Part shown: positions 46,385 through 58,885 of the stretch, one piece after another
Layout: each line of letters begins with the position of its first letter
Numbering within the stretch: the stretch's first letter is position 1
The notes under the pieces: generated by a model
What the model was told of the DNA's origin: nothing
Databases searched by the model: none
The model's input: the letters and a program-made list of their open reading frames with translations, nothing else
Program-made: the position numbers and the translations under genes
Assembly (NCBI RefSeq): GCF_029852145.1
Contig: NC_079973.1
Coordinates: forward strand, 6,344,385 to 6,408,384
Source: Microplitis mediator
Taxonomy: Eukaryota; Arthropoda; Insecta; Hymenoptera; Braconidae
Direction: 5' to 3'
Length of the DNA: 64,000 nucleotides

Positions 46385-46906
46385 TATATATTTATATATA
46401 TGTATAAATATATATGAATATGTATATTTATAAATTTATTTCAATGATAAAAACAGTATTTTTAATCGCTCCCTGCCAAAGAAAAAATCGCTTCCGGCAA
46501 GCGATTTTTAATCGCTATCTGTTAAAGAAAAAATCGCTACCTGCTAGCGAATAAATCGCTTCCAGCAAGCGATTTTTAATCGCTAGCTGCCAAAGAAAAA
46601 ATCGCTTCCAGCTAGCGAAATAATCGCTTCCAGCAAGCGATTTTTAATCGCTAGCTGCTAAAGAAAAAATCGCTTCCAGCTAGCGAAATAATCGCTTCCA
46701 GCGAGCGATTTTTAATCGCTTGCTGCTAAAGAAAAAATCGCTAGCAGCTAGCGAAATAATCGCTTGCAGCTAACGATTAAAAATCGCTAGCTGCTAAAGA
46801 AAAAATCGCTAGCCGCTAGCGAAATAATCGCTTGCAGCTAACGATTAAAAATCGCTAGCTGCTAAAGAAAAAAATCGCTAGCAGCTAGCGATTATTTTTT
46901 TCAGTG
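45895..46906. mobile_element. 1-kb palindromic element with GCTAGCGATT arrays, TA-flanked
   Basis: The ends CACTGAAAAAAATAATCGCT and AGCGATTATTTTTTTCAGTG are perfect mirrors between TA dinucleotides (45893-45894, 46907-46908). Each arm (about 310-440 nt) is a tandem array of GCAGCTAGCGATTTTTTCTT / GCTTGCTGGAAGCGATT units. The centre (about 46210-46450) is pure AT-rich DNA, also mirrored. No ORF. Confidence 0.9.
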
Positions 46907-47533
46907 TACATACACTCGGACATCATCTTGAAATTATTCAGGATAGCTTCCTAGAACCTCAAAACGTTAAAATCTGATAGAAATTCGGCTTTTGCAAATC
47001 GGACCGAAACCAACAACTTCCCGAATTTTTGAAAATTTTCAATTTTCATAGCGGAAAGTTGAAAAGTAAGTTATTATATAGGAGCTAAAGGGGAAAGTGA
47101 TATGAGAGAAATTGAGACGACCTGACTTATGTTAATAGAGACTTGAAATGTGCCATACTTCCAGAACTGCTAAACTTACCTTATCCTTATCTACAAATCG
47201 CATGTAAGCATTTGTTAAAAAACAATTTTTTTTTTTTCATTCTGTTTGATGGTGTCTCATTGTTTCCTTTTGCCCTATCTTCATAAACACATTGACCTTT
47301 ATGAATATCTGTAAATCTACTCGGATATATTTACTTATTTGAGATCACAAAGTCGAAGTTTTTTTATTTCTCTTTACTAAATTCTGAAATTTCTGACGAT
47401 ATGAAAATTTGAAATCTTTTCCATAATCCGAAAACTCGATCATGATGGTAGCATACATTTTTTTATGTATCGTTAAGTTTGTTAATTGTGAATATACAGT
47501 ATACATTTTTTCAGCTAACCAAAATCGATTGAA

Positions 47534-47636
47534 GTAATTGTGGAGCTTCACGATCACGCTCATGCACAAGAAGAAATAGAGATGGCTCGAACTAAAAGCA
47601 TATATATGTAACGCTATTGATCGTATAATATCCTCC
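47534..47636 (+). pseudogene. decayed helix-turn-helix fragment, copy 5
   Basis: Reads KSIEVIVELHDHAHAQEEIE then MARTKSIYM-stop. It is the block 2 partner of copy 2. The minus-strand 107-codon frame (47345-47668) is its antisense shadow. Confidence 0.45.
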
Positions 47637-48362
47637 GTACATTTATTTATTATAAAATATTCTTCCATTGACAGATTTAACGCTACGAAAATAAAATTTA
47701 TCTAATAATAAAACTACTCATTAATTGATATCGAAGCTAGCGAAAGAGTTAGATCATGTAATAAAGAAAAAGAAGAAGTGGTTAGACTCTGAATGACAAA
47801 TTTACCATCGATGCTGTCACTTTGATGTTTGGAAATATTTTTTATTATCGCTTAATGATGAAAATTACATATATTATACAGAAAACCAATTTTGATTTAG
47901 TTAGAACATAATACAGTCCTGAATATTTTCTACCATAACCTGAATAAAATCCATTTGTCTGTTATTATAAATATGGATTTCGCACGATAGGTTTTGATAC
48001 AAATCAATATTGTGTGGTGCGATTATAAAGCTTTTAGTTCACAAACATAAACAAGTAAGTGCTTGCGATACATTAACTGAAAAATGTATTGAACTTAAAT
48101 ATATACCGAAAGATTCAACTACAAACGAAATATATTTTATAGATCATAAATTATCATAAAAATATTTTTCATGTATATTAAATTTACCGCTTATTAAAAC
48201 ATAACTAATATTCTATCAATATTATGAATTTGATATAAGGGGAATAGGGCAGAATTTATAACTATTATTTAACATTAAAGTTAAAGATCAAATCTCCAGA
48301 TCCTGTCTACTAATCTGTAGTCAATAAAATCAACATTGTCAATCTCTTTTAAATAATAATCA

Positions 48363-48666
48363 CACAGTAAAAAATATTGTGTAAAATCAACACAGTTTGT
48401 GTGTTAAAAACGGTTGACACAAAATTTGTGTTGAAATTTCGACACAAACTTTGTGTAACCGCTTTTTAACACAAAGATTATGTTGAAATATCGCCACAAG
48501 AGGGCGCAAAGAATTCCACAGTAATACCAAAAATGTATTAATAAAGAGTGTATAACACATTTTTAATGTTACAAAATAAAGTGACACAAACTTTGTGTTA
48601 GTTTAACACACTACAATTTTTAACACAAACCGTTTTCGACACAAATACACAATATTTTTTACTGTG
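48363..48666. mobile_element. MITE, CACAGTAAAAAATATTGTG ends
   Basis: CACAGTAAAAAATATTGTGT is mirrored by ACACAATATTTTTTACTGTG. The interior consists of TTGTGTTAAAA / AACACAAACTTTGTGT units. The paralogous site near 31685 in block 1 (ATAATCAGTTTAACTAAAAT) is empty. Confidence 0.85.
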
Positions 48667-48929
48667 CAGGTTGAGTAAACAATTATCATCATTTTTCATT
48701 AATAGAAATAATTAAACCGTTAGACTGATAAAAATGTAGACGGTCTGCGACTACTGATTTATATTTTAAACATTTTTAATCTGACAAAATATTTATAGTT
48801 AATATCTTATTTTGCTATACAATAAATTCATAACTTGTAAAACTGTCTTCATCACAAATCAATACAATCGATGTTTAAAAAAACGGTAATGGTGGGAACT
48901 AAATACTAAAATATACATCACAATTGGTC

Positions 48930-49195
48930 GAAAAATACATTTATTTACCACCATTCAAATAATTATTAGCCAATGGTTATGTTCCACGTCTGATCCGAGT
49001 GACGATTCTCTTCATGATGACAAGAACGCATGCGCGTATATTGTCCTACTAACTTGTGCAGAAACAGTTTGCGCATGCGTTTACACTTTGGGAAGAAACA
49101 TACAATTTTGAAGGGACCGTGCAATATTACTATTGGTGCTGAAATAAGTCAGATCATATTGTTCGGTTGAAGTAAATAGATGTTTCTCATACAGA
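48930..49195 (+). promoter_or_regulatory. IR-C upstream region, Inr+DPE core promoter
   Basis: TCAGAT at 49149-49154 (A+1 = 49151) and AGATG at 49178-49182, exactly +28. The start codon is 185 nt downstream. It shares CATTTATTTACCACCATT, AGCCAATGGTTATGTTCCAC and AACGCATGCGCGTATATTGT with IR-A. Confidence 0.65.
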
Positions 49196-49335
49196 ATTCA
49201 AATTTTTTTTTTTTTTTTTTTTGATAATGACAATATCAAGTTAGAATAATAGTTTAATCAGGTCAGGCACTTGGAATAAGTTAGCTGATAACTAAAAAAT
49301 CGTTATAATATAAATTATTATTTAGAACGTCCGTC

Positions 49336-51741
49336 ATGTGGATAAACAAGATCATTTTAAGTATATTTTTTGTGAGTGTGTCATGCAACAAAATTGAATA
49401 TACAAACATATCTGCCATACAAAATCAACTTATCGTTTTCAAACACATGGTAAGTAATCAAAATTATTATGAGAATTAATTCATTTTTGTTTATGTCTCC
49501 ATCGACGAATATTACTATTACTATTAATTTCATACCTTACGAGCGACAGTTTTGAATGTGCAATGCAAGACAAATCAGCCATATTTTCTCGGTTTACTTA
49601 ATCAATAATTCTGTTGGGCTGAAAATTTCACAGAATATGAGTCTGTTTTTTTTAAATTACTGCTAATATTTCTAATTAAGAATTACGATTGAATCCGGTT
49701 GACAATAATGTTTTTGAGCTCCTCGAGCTCAAAAACAGTAGAAAGTTTCAGGGCTGGCCCGCAGGGTCAACCGTTTTTCAGAATTTTTATCGAGCATCAA
49801 GCTTTTAATACTATTTTAAATAGATGTATTTATGTAAAAAAAAAGTTATGTTCCTGTAAACAAATTTTCGGAATAATACGTCACGTGTTAAATGAATTAA
49901 TAATTTTTATAGTCAGAAATAAAACTTCTCTTATGTTTTCCATTATAAAATCGGCATGTAAGATCTGTTCTGCTTGTTTTCAATACTATGTTCTTTTTAC
50001 TCTTGACAGAGTCAACTACTCGATTTGTGTTTCACTAACGTAACGAATCCGATTGTTATGAGTGAAAATGTATTCAATACATTTCGTCTAACTGCACCCA
50101 AATCATTGAAGAGACCTATTATGATTATCAGTACTAATTTTGAGAACAAAGATATTCAACTACATTTGCATTCGCATCCAACATATGTGCTGACGGCACA
50201 ATCAAATATGGAATTTGGAAAACTCCTTATCAAATTAAGAAGCTCACGTTTTTGGAACGTTGCTTCGACATTCTTCTTAGTTTTGGAGTTAGAACAATGT
50301 GATGAATCAGCATTTACTTTACTTTTTATACTATGGAAAGTTAACTCATTATCCTCGTTTGTGGTATGCCATGAGATTGGCCGTGGAACTTCACTGTACA
50401 TTTTTAACCCATTCACGAAACGAGCACCAGATCCATGGATTGAAGTTGAATTAATTTACGAGCCAAATCCACAATTTACAGCTTACAGGCGACCCTTTTC
50501 TAATGGTAAATGAAATTCATTCAAGTTTTTACTATAATTATGTTTAATGGTACTAGGAAATTTTTTGTTTTCTTTTTTTAGATCTCACAACCTGTTACAA
50601 TCTCGACTTCGATAAGACCAAGTTTTTGGATCGTTATCCTATTAAAGTGGCTGCATTCACCAAACAACGTGATTTCATAGAGAAGGATGTGTTTCCTCGC
50701 TTGAACGTAACTGTGTTGAAAAATATATTTCAACAGGCGAACGATGCAGATCTGGCGCATAATTCATTAATTAACGATGAAACCGATATCAGTCAGGCCC
50801 AATATGATGTTAACGACGCGGTAGATGAAGATATCGATGTAATTCCAGTGACTATGGATATGCGTTTTATCATCGTAACACAAAAAAAAACTTATAGGTC
50901 ACTAGTTCGTGACATTGTTGGTGTTTTTGATCTTTATTCAGGTATCGCAGTTATCGTTATTCTATTGATTATTACCATTATGATAATATTGACTAATGGC
51001 TATCAGATTCGCTTGGCGTTACTAGATGTTCTTAAGTTGTTATTAAGTATGGGGATGGATGCACCTCTCGATCGATTTGCGATGAAAATTCTTTTTTTCA
51101 CAGCATTTATTTTCATTTTCACATTTGATCCAGCTCTCCAAGGGCAACTATCCGCAATTTTAACACGACCACCATCTTATAACGTAGAAACACTAAAAGA
51201 TCTTTACGATCATAAGTACCATTTACATTATTATCAAAGTTTACACCGAGAAATGATAGGAGAAGAATTGTGGACAACCGTTGAGGATATGAGGTTTCTA
51301 CATCCTAGTTTAGAAGCATTTCCGTATAAGTGTCTGAAATTAGCCACCCAAGATGATACAGTTGCGTGTATTTATCCCGAAAATATGACAATTAGAGATG
51401 CGTTAGAGAAACAGAATTTGTACATATCAAAAACCTTTTTGTTTCAATCAAATTCTGTATATTTGACCCGTAGGGATTGGCCCCTAAAAGATCAAATTCA
51501 TAAAAATTTATTAAACGCGATCGAATCTGGTTTCCACCAAAAATTTGATAGAAGTATGATAAAGAATCCACTCAAAAAAAAGAGGAAAGTTGATCGAATT
51601 AAAAAAATTTTAAAGTATGATGAAGTTGACGCGATTGATCTTGAATATTTTTATGTATTTTTTGCATTCATTCAGCTTTTAGCAATTCTTATATTTGGCA
51701 TTGAATATTTGATTGCACAATATCGACGCCGGAGACAATGA
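49336..51741 (+). CDS. divergent ionotropic receptor IR-C
   Basis: Exons 49336-49449, 50010-50505 and 50582-51741, 589 aa, same phases as the others. The signal peptide is MWINKIILSIFFVSVSC. This is the most divergent member in the ligand-facing parts: exon 2 differs from A/B/D at many positions (SLKRPIMIISTNFENKDIQL), and the start of exon 3 reads RLNVTVLKNIFQQANDADLA. TM1 and the RPPSYNVETLKDLYDHKYHL stretch are nearly identical to the paralogues. An unusual Asp replaces Gly at the end of TM2 (FTFDPALQGQ instead of FTFGPALQGQ), a position near the channel gate. The C-terminal GIEYLIAQYRRRRQ and 3' flank match IR-A. Intron 1 (560 nt) contains a TCGAGCTC-rich foldback fragment. Confidence 0.9.
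49705..49790. mobile_element. foldback fragment in IR-C intron 1
   Basis: TTTTTGAGCTCCTCGAGCTC followed by GGCTGGCCCGCAGGGTCAAC matches the TCGAGCTC / CCTGCGGGCCAGCC parts of the elements near 40300 and 44940-45000. Confidence 0.7.
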
Positions 51742-52567
51742 TTCAATTGCCCCCTTCGAAAATTTTTATCTTAAAATTTTTATTTTTTGTACTTTAATGA
51801 CAATAATTGATTCACTTTTGAAATTTTTATGCAAATAGAGTAAACTTTTTTTTTCAACATGGACGATAATAATATATATTTTTACCAGTGGGTATATATG
51901 TAACTTGCACGATATGTTCATTAACAAATCGATAAATTATTATAATACTTTTTGATGATTGTTTCGTAATTATTTTGTTCAATAGACATAATTATGCAAT
52001 TGTTTCTAAATAATAAATCATTAATGAGAGAAATTAGCTTGAAAAATGTGTATACATTAGAGAAGTATATGGGGCAAGTTCATGATTAAATCTATCGGTA
52101 CTATTTTACATTGAGTTGAAGAAAATAGTTTGTTTTTAGAATACAAACAAGCGACATTTTTTCAGTCTCTTATTAGTAAAAATAATTAATATGAATTTTA
52201 ATGATTTACTAATACTTCTAAATAAAATTTGAATTCTCATTGTGTCATTAATTTTAATTGCAAGTTATAGAATACAGCGATACAGTTTATTGTAAATAAT
52301 TAAATTTATAATACGACTAGCCAATATTGATTCAAACAATATCACTTGAATTATTTTGATGAATTTTTTAAACAAATTTGGATTGTGACTTTGTCTTCCA
52401 ATTTCAACAAATTTAGTGATTGCTACAAATATTATTCAATAACGAGAGAAACAGAGTTATTCTGCACATAAATCAATATCGTTAGAATTACACTCGGAGT
52501 TTCAATGTCATGCTTACATGCAAAAAATGGCATTTTCTATATGAATCGACATTATATTATTTTAAGT
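51742..52567. other. IR-C downstream DNA
   Basis: Noncoding, nearly collinear with 35642-36377. No poly(A) hexamer at the place where IR-A has AATAAA (here AATAGAGTAAAC). Confidence 0.6.
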
Positions 52568-52668
52568 AATTATCAAGCTTCTAGGCCACAGTCATATGTC
52601 GCATGCAAGAAGAAGTACCGATGCATTAGACTAATACAATGTACGTGTAGAACTATTGATCGTTATTT
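52568..52668 (+). pseudogene. decayed helix-turn-helix fragment, copy 6
   Basis: Partner of copy 3: CTTCTAGGCCACAGTCATAT ... AACTATTGATCGTT, with the same indel. The 60-codon frame over it is in a different phase. Confidence 0.4.
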
Positions 52669-52783
52669 GTTTCATTTTGCAAACTGATGTGAAACATTTT
52701 ATTTAAATTCGAATCTAACTATTGCTTTTTTCGTAAATTTATTTAATTATGGATCTTTATTCAATATTGTAAATTGGTCGCGT

Positions 52784-53140
52784 TAATAATTCCAGAAGAA
52801 CTTAAATTTGTATACGCTCATTACCTAGTATTAGGAAACTCTCTAAAGTTAAAAGAGCGTGTAATTTTATTTTTATCGTCAATCCTTCCATTGACGTTTT
52901 TAATAGCTAAAAATTGAGAAAACTAAATTTTGAAAACCAATATGACATTTAGCATAAATTATACGCCTTTTTGGCTTTCAAACTTTATTTTTCCTATCAT
53001 CAGTTTCAGGAAAAGTCTACAATATGATTAGCAGTAAAAAATAAAATCATGCACCTTTTGGTTTTCAATTTAGTGACTGAAGCCATAAGAGCGTATAAAA
53101 ATCTAAGTACTTTTGGAACTTGTGACGCAAAGCATTAATT
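52784..53140. mobile_element. MITE, TTACTAATTCCAAAAAG family, with empty paralogous site
   Basis: GCGTTAATAATTCCAGAAGA is mirrored by TACTTTTGGAACTTGTGACGC. Internal TTTTTGGCTTTCAAACTTTA units are present. It is absent from the equivalent place before IR-B (near 36600). Confidence 0.75.
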
Positions 53141-53329
53141 TAATCAACTATACAATAAGCAAAATAATTCAAATCCAGAATCATCAAAACGTAGAATAGA
53201 TAAATTAATGGCCTATTTGGCACCTAGATTTAAATCAACGTCTTTTAGTATATCAAAAGATGATTGAAAGTTAAGAAAAAAGAAGATAATCTAGATGGAA
53301 CACGCGAATCGATTGAAAAATGTGCAATG

Positions 53330-53600
53330 ACGCATTTATTTACCACCAAGTCAGTACTTATTAGCCAATAGCTTCATTCCACCGCTCTTCAAAGTGATAA
53401 TCCTCTTCATAATGGAAAGAACGCATGCGTAGATCACTTTGTTAATCTACGTGGAAACAACACACACATGAGTCCTCACTTGATGAAGAACTTAGTAACT
53501 CAAAAGAGACCGAACAATATAACTTTTAGTGTTCAAATGAGTCAGTTCTAATTGTACTATCACTTTAAGTAGACGTTTGTTCTATAGGAATTTGATTTAT
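53330..53600 (+). promoter_or_regulatory. IR-D upstream region, Inr+DPE core promoter
   Basis: TCAGTT at 53542-53547 (A+1 = 53544) and AGACG at 53571-53575, exactly +28. The start codon is 191 nt downstream. It shares ACGCATGCGTAGATCACTTT and GTTAATCTACG with IR-B. Confidence 0.65.
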
Positions 53601-53734
53601 TTATTTTCGTTAATATTATGATTATAAAATATCAATAATGATAAAATTCTTTGCTCAGAATAATCAGTTTAAATAATTTAGTTTATCATTACAAAATCGA
53701 TTTGCCGTGGAGAATAACAATTAATCTGAAAGTC

Positions 53735-55653
53735 ATGTGGATAAAGAATATTATTTTGTCTTTTTTTTTTGTGAGCGTTTCGTGCAATAAAATTCTGTAT
53801 AGAGATATATCTGCTTTGCAAAATGATCTAGTTGTCTTCAAACATACGGTAATAAAGTTTATGCGTTATTAATTAAATTTTTTTTTTCATTTGATGTAAA
53901 TATTGATTTTTGCATTTGACAGAGTCAACTACTCGATTTGTGTTTCTCTAATGTAACGAATCCAATTGTTATGAGTGAAAATGTAGTTGATGCGTTTCGT
54001 GTAACTGCACCTGAATTACTGAAGAGACCTATCATGATTATCAATAATAATTTTGAGGCAAAAGATGTTCAGCTCTATTTGCCTTCGCATCCAACGTACG
54101 TGTTGTCTGTACGGACGATTGCAGAATTGGAGGAACTCCTTAATAAATTAAGGCGCTCACCTTCCTGGAACATCGCGTCAACGTTCTTCTTAGTGTTGAA
54201 GACGAAAAAATGTAATATATCGGCGTTTTTGTTACTCTCAAAACTCTGGTCCTTTAATTTATTATCCTCGTTTGTGGTATGTCACGAGGTTGGCCATGGA
54301 ACCTCACTCTATACTTTTAACCCATTTACGAAACGAGCACCAGATCGGTGGATTAAAGTAAAGTTAATTGACATGCAGATTCCGCGGTTTACTGTTTACA
54401 AACGACCATTCGTTAATGGTAAATAAAATGCATTCGCTTTTTTATTATAATTATGTCTAATTGTACTTAAAAAATTTCTTTTCTTCTTTTCAGATCTCAC
54501 AATTTTTGACAATCTCAATTTCGATAAGACCAAGTTTTTGGATCTTTATCCTATTAAAGTGGCTGCATCCAACAAATATCGTGATTTCATAGAGCAAGAT
54601 GTATTTCCTCACTTGAACGTAAGTGTGATCAAAACTATGTTTCGACAAACAGAAAATTCAGACCCAGTTTTTGATTCGTTAATTTACGGTAAAAAAGATA
54701 TCAGTCATAGTCAATATGATGTTAACGACCTGCCAAATGAATACGTAGACGCAATTCCAGTGACTTACGACTTGAGTCTTGTCATCGTAACCCAAAAAAG
54801 AACTTTCATATCTCGTGTTCGTGAAATCGTTAGTATTTTTGATCTTCATTCTGGTATCGCAATTATTATTATTCTATTAATTATTACCATTATGATAATA
54901 TTGACTAATGGCTATCAGATTCGCTTGGCGTTCCTAGATGTCCTTAGGTTGTTATTGAGTATGGGGATGGATTCACCTCTCGATCGATTCGCGATGAAAA
55001 TTCTTTTTTTTACCGCATTCTTATTTGTCTTCACATTTGGTCCAGCTCTTCAAGGGCAACTATCCGCGATCTTAACAAGACCACCATCTTATAACGTAGA
55101 AACACTAAAAGATCTATACGATCATAAATACCACTTGCATTATGATTTAAGTTTACACCGACAGATAATAAATGAAGAATTATGGACAACAGTTGAAGAT
55201 ATGAGCTTTCTACATCCTGGTTTCGAAGTATTACCCGATGATTGTCTTAAATTAGCCACTCAAGATAATACGGTCGCGTGTATTTATCTTGAACATTTGA
55301 CAATTAAACGCGCGTTGAATGAAAAGAACTTGTACATATCAAAAACATTCTCATTTAAAACAAATTTCGTTTATGTGACCCGTAGGGATTGGCCCCTAAA
55401 AGATCGAATTCATAAAAATTTATTGAATGCGATCGAATCTGGTTTCCGGCAAAAAACTTTTAGAAGTTTGATTAAAAATCCACTGAAAAAAAAGAAAAAA
55501 GTTGATAGAATTAAAAAAATTTTAAAGTATGATGAAGTAGACGCGATAGATCTCGAATATTTCTATATATTTTTTGCATTTATTCAGCTTTTAGCAGTTC
55601 TTATATTTGGCATTGAATTTTTGGTTGCACAATTTCGGCGTCGGAGACGTTAA
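53735..55653 (+). CDS. divergent ionotropic receptor IR-D
   Basis: Exons 53735-53848, 53923-54418 and 54494-55653, 589 aa. The signal peptide is MWIKNIILSFFFVSVSC. Introns are 74 and 75 nt. TM1 is slightly changed (GIAIIIILLIITIMIILT). The Cys conserved in A-C just after the second splice site (LTTC) is Phe here (LTIF), so a disulphide may be missing. The S2 lobe is also most diverged (PGFEVLPDDCLKLATQDNTV). The C-terminal GIEFLVAQFRRRRR groups with IR-B. No frameshift or stop, so the gene is apparently intact. Confidence 0.9.
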
Positions 55654-57060
55654 ATAATAACTTTGTTATTTAGATAGTGAGTTTTTTTCTATGATTGATA
55701 GCTGCTATATAATAACGTATAATTCTTCCTATTAATTTGAGTAAGATTAAAAAATTTTCGAATAATTCGAAACTTCGAATAATCCGGAAATTCGAATTAT
55801 TCGATTCAAATTACGAATCAAATGATTATATTGCATTCGATAGGAATTCGATTCACACACCTCTATATGTATATATGTCATTATTTGCTTTTAAGTGGAG
55901 ACAATATTATTATCTTATCCACCAATGATTCCAAAAAATCTAACTAGAAGATGAATGATCTTAAAATAACGTCAATTGATGTGAATCCACTTTGAAGTTT
56001 TAAATATAACATTTTTCCTGTTATAAAATATTATTCCTATTTAAAATAAATACTTAATGCATTAGTGACACTATTTATTCATTTTTACTATTGACTGACT
56101 TATAAAAAAAAGACCATGTAGACTTTTCACCGTTGATCTCTAAAAGTATTTTATAGATTGCGATTAATATGTTAAATTATAAACATCAATTCAAATATAA
56201 TTCGTTTCATGAAGTTACAGATAATGGCATAATATGAATCTATTGACGTTTATTACCGAAAAATATAAATAATTGTTTTTTTTAATAATTATCGCAATTA
56301 TGTAAGAAATTTTTAGCGTTCCTGTGGAGTTATTGATAATGAAGAGTGATGCGATATGTATAAGTTTCTTCGAATTTATTGTTGTCCTAATAAGATTTTC
56401 GTATATTTATATGATTGTTAAACTGTTTGTTTACCATAGTGACTTTTTGTGTAACAGATAAATTACTTCAAATACAATAAAATATGATGTTAATTAATTT
56501 AATGTACATTTTTTCGTCATTTAATGATGTAGAGTTATTGTATTAATGTACTCAGAAATAGTTTAACGTGATAACTAATAAAATACACTAATTAATGATA
56601 CGAAAATGCTGACAACAATTATAGTTCAATAGTTTATTAATGCAAATATTAATTATAAAATTATCATTTCCGTCGAAACACTTGTGGGATTGAGCTTTGA
56701 TTGTTGTTAAAATAAAATCTTATTCAATCTCCTTAATCTCTTTGATTGTCAAGATTTTTCAAATTCTGTCAATAAGGTTTAGAGATATCATTAACAAACA
56801 ATCTTTAGAAAATTATTTTTTGTTAACGTCCTATATATTTTTTATTATCTACTGTTATGGATTATTACAAAAACATTATTGAGCTCGTAACCAAAGGAAG
56901 TTGGTGATGGAGGTCTGCAAAGTAAGTAGACTTTGATATTTTTTTTTTTTTTACGTATCTCTTGGTAAAATCAATCAACTGTTTTATTGTTATCCAGTGA
57001 TCTTGATAACCCTTTTTTCATTTTAAGCTCCTATTAATGTCTTACATTTGTTTTTCTAAA
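55654..57060. other. IR-D downstream DNA
   Basis: Homologous to 39121-42360 minus the MITEs. It contains a short TTCGAATAATTCGAA-rich tract (about 55745-55870) like the element at 58419-58885. No coding exon recognised. Confidence 0.6.
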
Positions 57061-57069
57061 TTTTGAAAA

Positions 57070-57345
57070 TGTTGCCTAAAAATCCCCTCCCCACCATCAG
57101 CACTTCCCCTACAATATATTCCCCTCGAGCGCCGAGGCGCACGCTAAAACGAACACATTGCGCAGTAAACATAACCTCAAAAAAACGTGCATTTAAAGTT
57201 AGCGCTCGAAAACTGAATTGTGATTCGTCACTCGAGAAAGCGGGTGGGGGAATATCCAGGAACCTTTAAGCAATGTATCCTGGAACCTATAGACAGCGAG
57301 AACCTTTAGGCAGAGAACCTTTAGACAGAGTCGACTGTAATGGAA
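57070..57345. mobile_element. pogo-like MITE, second copy (opposite orientation)
   Basis: From CCCCTCCCCACCATCAGCAC to CCTTTAGACAGAGTCGACTG-TA, the reverse complement of 3795-4104 with few changes. The first end (57060s) seems truncated. The frame reading RTLKRTHCAVNITSKKRAFK is open here (57063-57269) and on the minus strand of the first copy. Confidence 0.7.
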
Positions 57346-58418
57346 TTGATAGCTGACGTCAGGTTTTCCGTTAGCGATTGTAAAATTATCATACCTTTAG
57401 ACTTAGTTAGGATTCACTGCAATACACATCAATTTTGACAGCTCCTGCTGCCTAACTCGAAATCCTCTATAACTCAAAAACTCTATAACTCGAATTTTTT
57501 TGCCTCTCCCTTGGAGTTCGAGTTATAGAGGTTCTACTGTACCTTTTTCTGAGGACAAATACTTTTGAAGTAGTATATATACATATATATTAATTACAAA
57601 ATAAATAGTCATAACAGCATTGAGTTTTTCATGTTTTTTAAAATTTTTTTATTGTTTTTTTTTTTATCATTACAATATTTTATGGTATACTGTCGTATCT
57701 CTTAACCATAACATCGTTATCACTAACGCCATTCACACATATGATTAATAATAATTGAAAGAATACAAGAAAAAATATAAGAAAACTTGTTAAAAATTAC
57801 AATAATTCAATAATTTACTTATTAATTCTCTAAAACATTACGATGACGTTAGTGATAAGTTACATCATGGTTTCGTTCTTACAAATTATTAATTAATATA
57901 TAAAGAAAACAATCAAACATAAAAAAAAAATTTTCAATTACAATGACAATGATTTTAAAAAAATAGGACGGCGACGAAAACATATAAATGAATAATTATA
58001 AAATTTAGGGGTTGATTACAAGTGGAAAATATCATTATCACCATTATAATTATTATTATTATTAATATTTATACAGCAAATTTATAATAATAAGTATTAA
58101 GACTTTTAATTCTTTGTTTTATTTATTAATTCCATTTTATTCGTATTTTCTCTGTTTTATTTTTAATTATTAAATGTTGTGTAGTGCTTCAGAGACATTC
58201 TGAAAATGTTATTTTCTTAATTAGTTATATTTTTTATTTAATTATTATACATTAACATCAACGTTCTTTTATTACTCGTATACTAGCTGTGCCGAATGCA
58301 CTTGTACTGGTCGCAACGAGTAAGATAATTGCCCAAAAATAGCTTTAAATTAAGTAATATCATCTTCTTTCATTAACAAAAAAAAATAACAGTTAATTAA
58401 TAACCTCAACTATTAATT
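57346..58418. other. AT-rich intergenic DNA
   Basis: Includes a small palindromic tract ACTCTATAACTCGAA / TTCGAGTTATAGAGG (57480-57530). One weak minus-strand candidate exon (58258-58342) is discussed in the findings. Confidence 0.4.
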
Positions 58419-58885
58419 AGGGGCATGCGAATCAAATTCGAATCGAACAATTTGAATTTCCGACTTATTCAAAAAATTTTAGAATGATTCGAAAATATTT
58501 GAATAATTTGAATCTTTTCGTAGTATTCGAAACCTATCGAATTATTCGTCAATTTTAGAATCATCCGGAAGTTGTTGAATTATTTGTAACTTTTCAAATT
58601 AATCGATTCGAATAGATTGTTCGGAGATTCGTGTCTGTCTATTTACTGCTGACAAAAATTAGAATTATTCGAAAAAATATTACAATTTTTGTCGTTCAAA
58701 AGAAAATTTCGAAATCATTCGTAAATTTTAAAATGATTCGAGAATTTATGAATAATTTGGAGTTTCAAATCATTCAAAAAATTACGAATAATTAAAAAAT
58801 TTATGAATTATTCGGAAATTTTTAGATTTGAATTATTCGATTCGATACGAATAATTTGTAAGTTCGAACTATTCGCACACCCCTA
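58419..58885. mobile_element. MITE made of ATTCGAA-like units, AGGGGCATGCGAAT ends
   Basis: TAGGGGCATGCGAATCAAAT at the left and ATTCGCACACCCCTA at the right are mirrored. The interior is an irregular array of AATTATTCGAA/TTCGAATAATT units. Confidence 0.75.
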
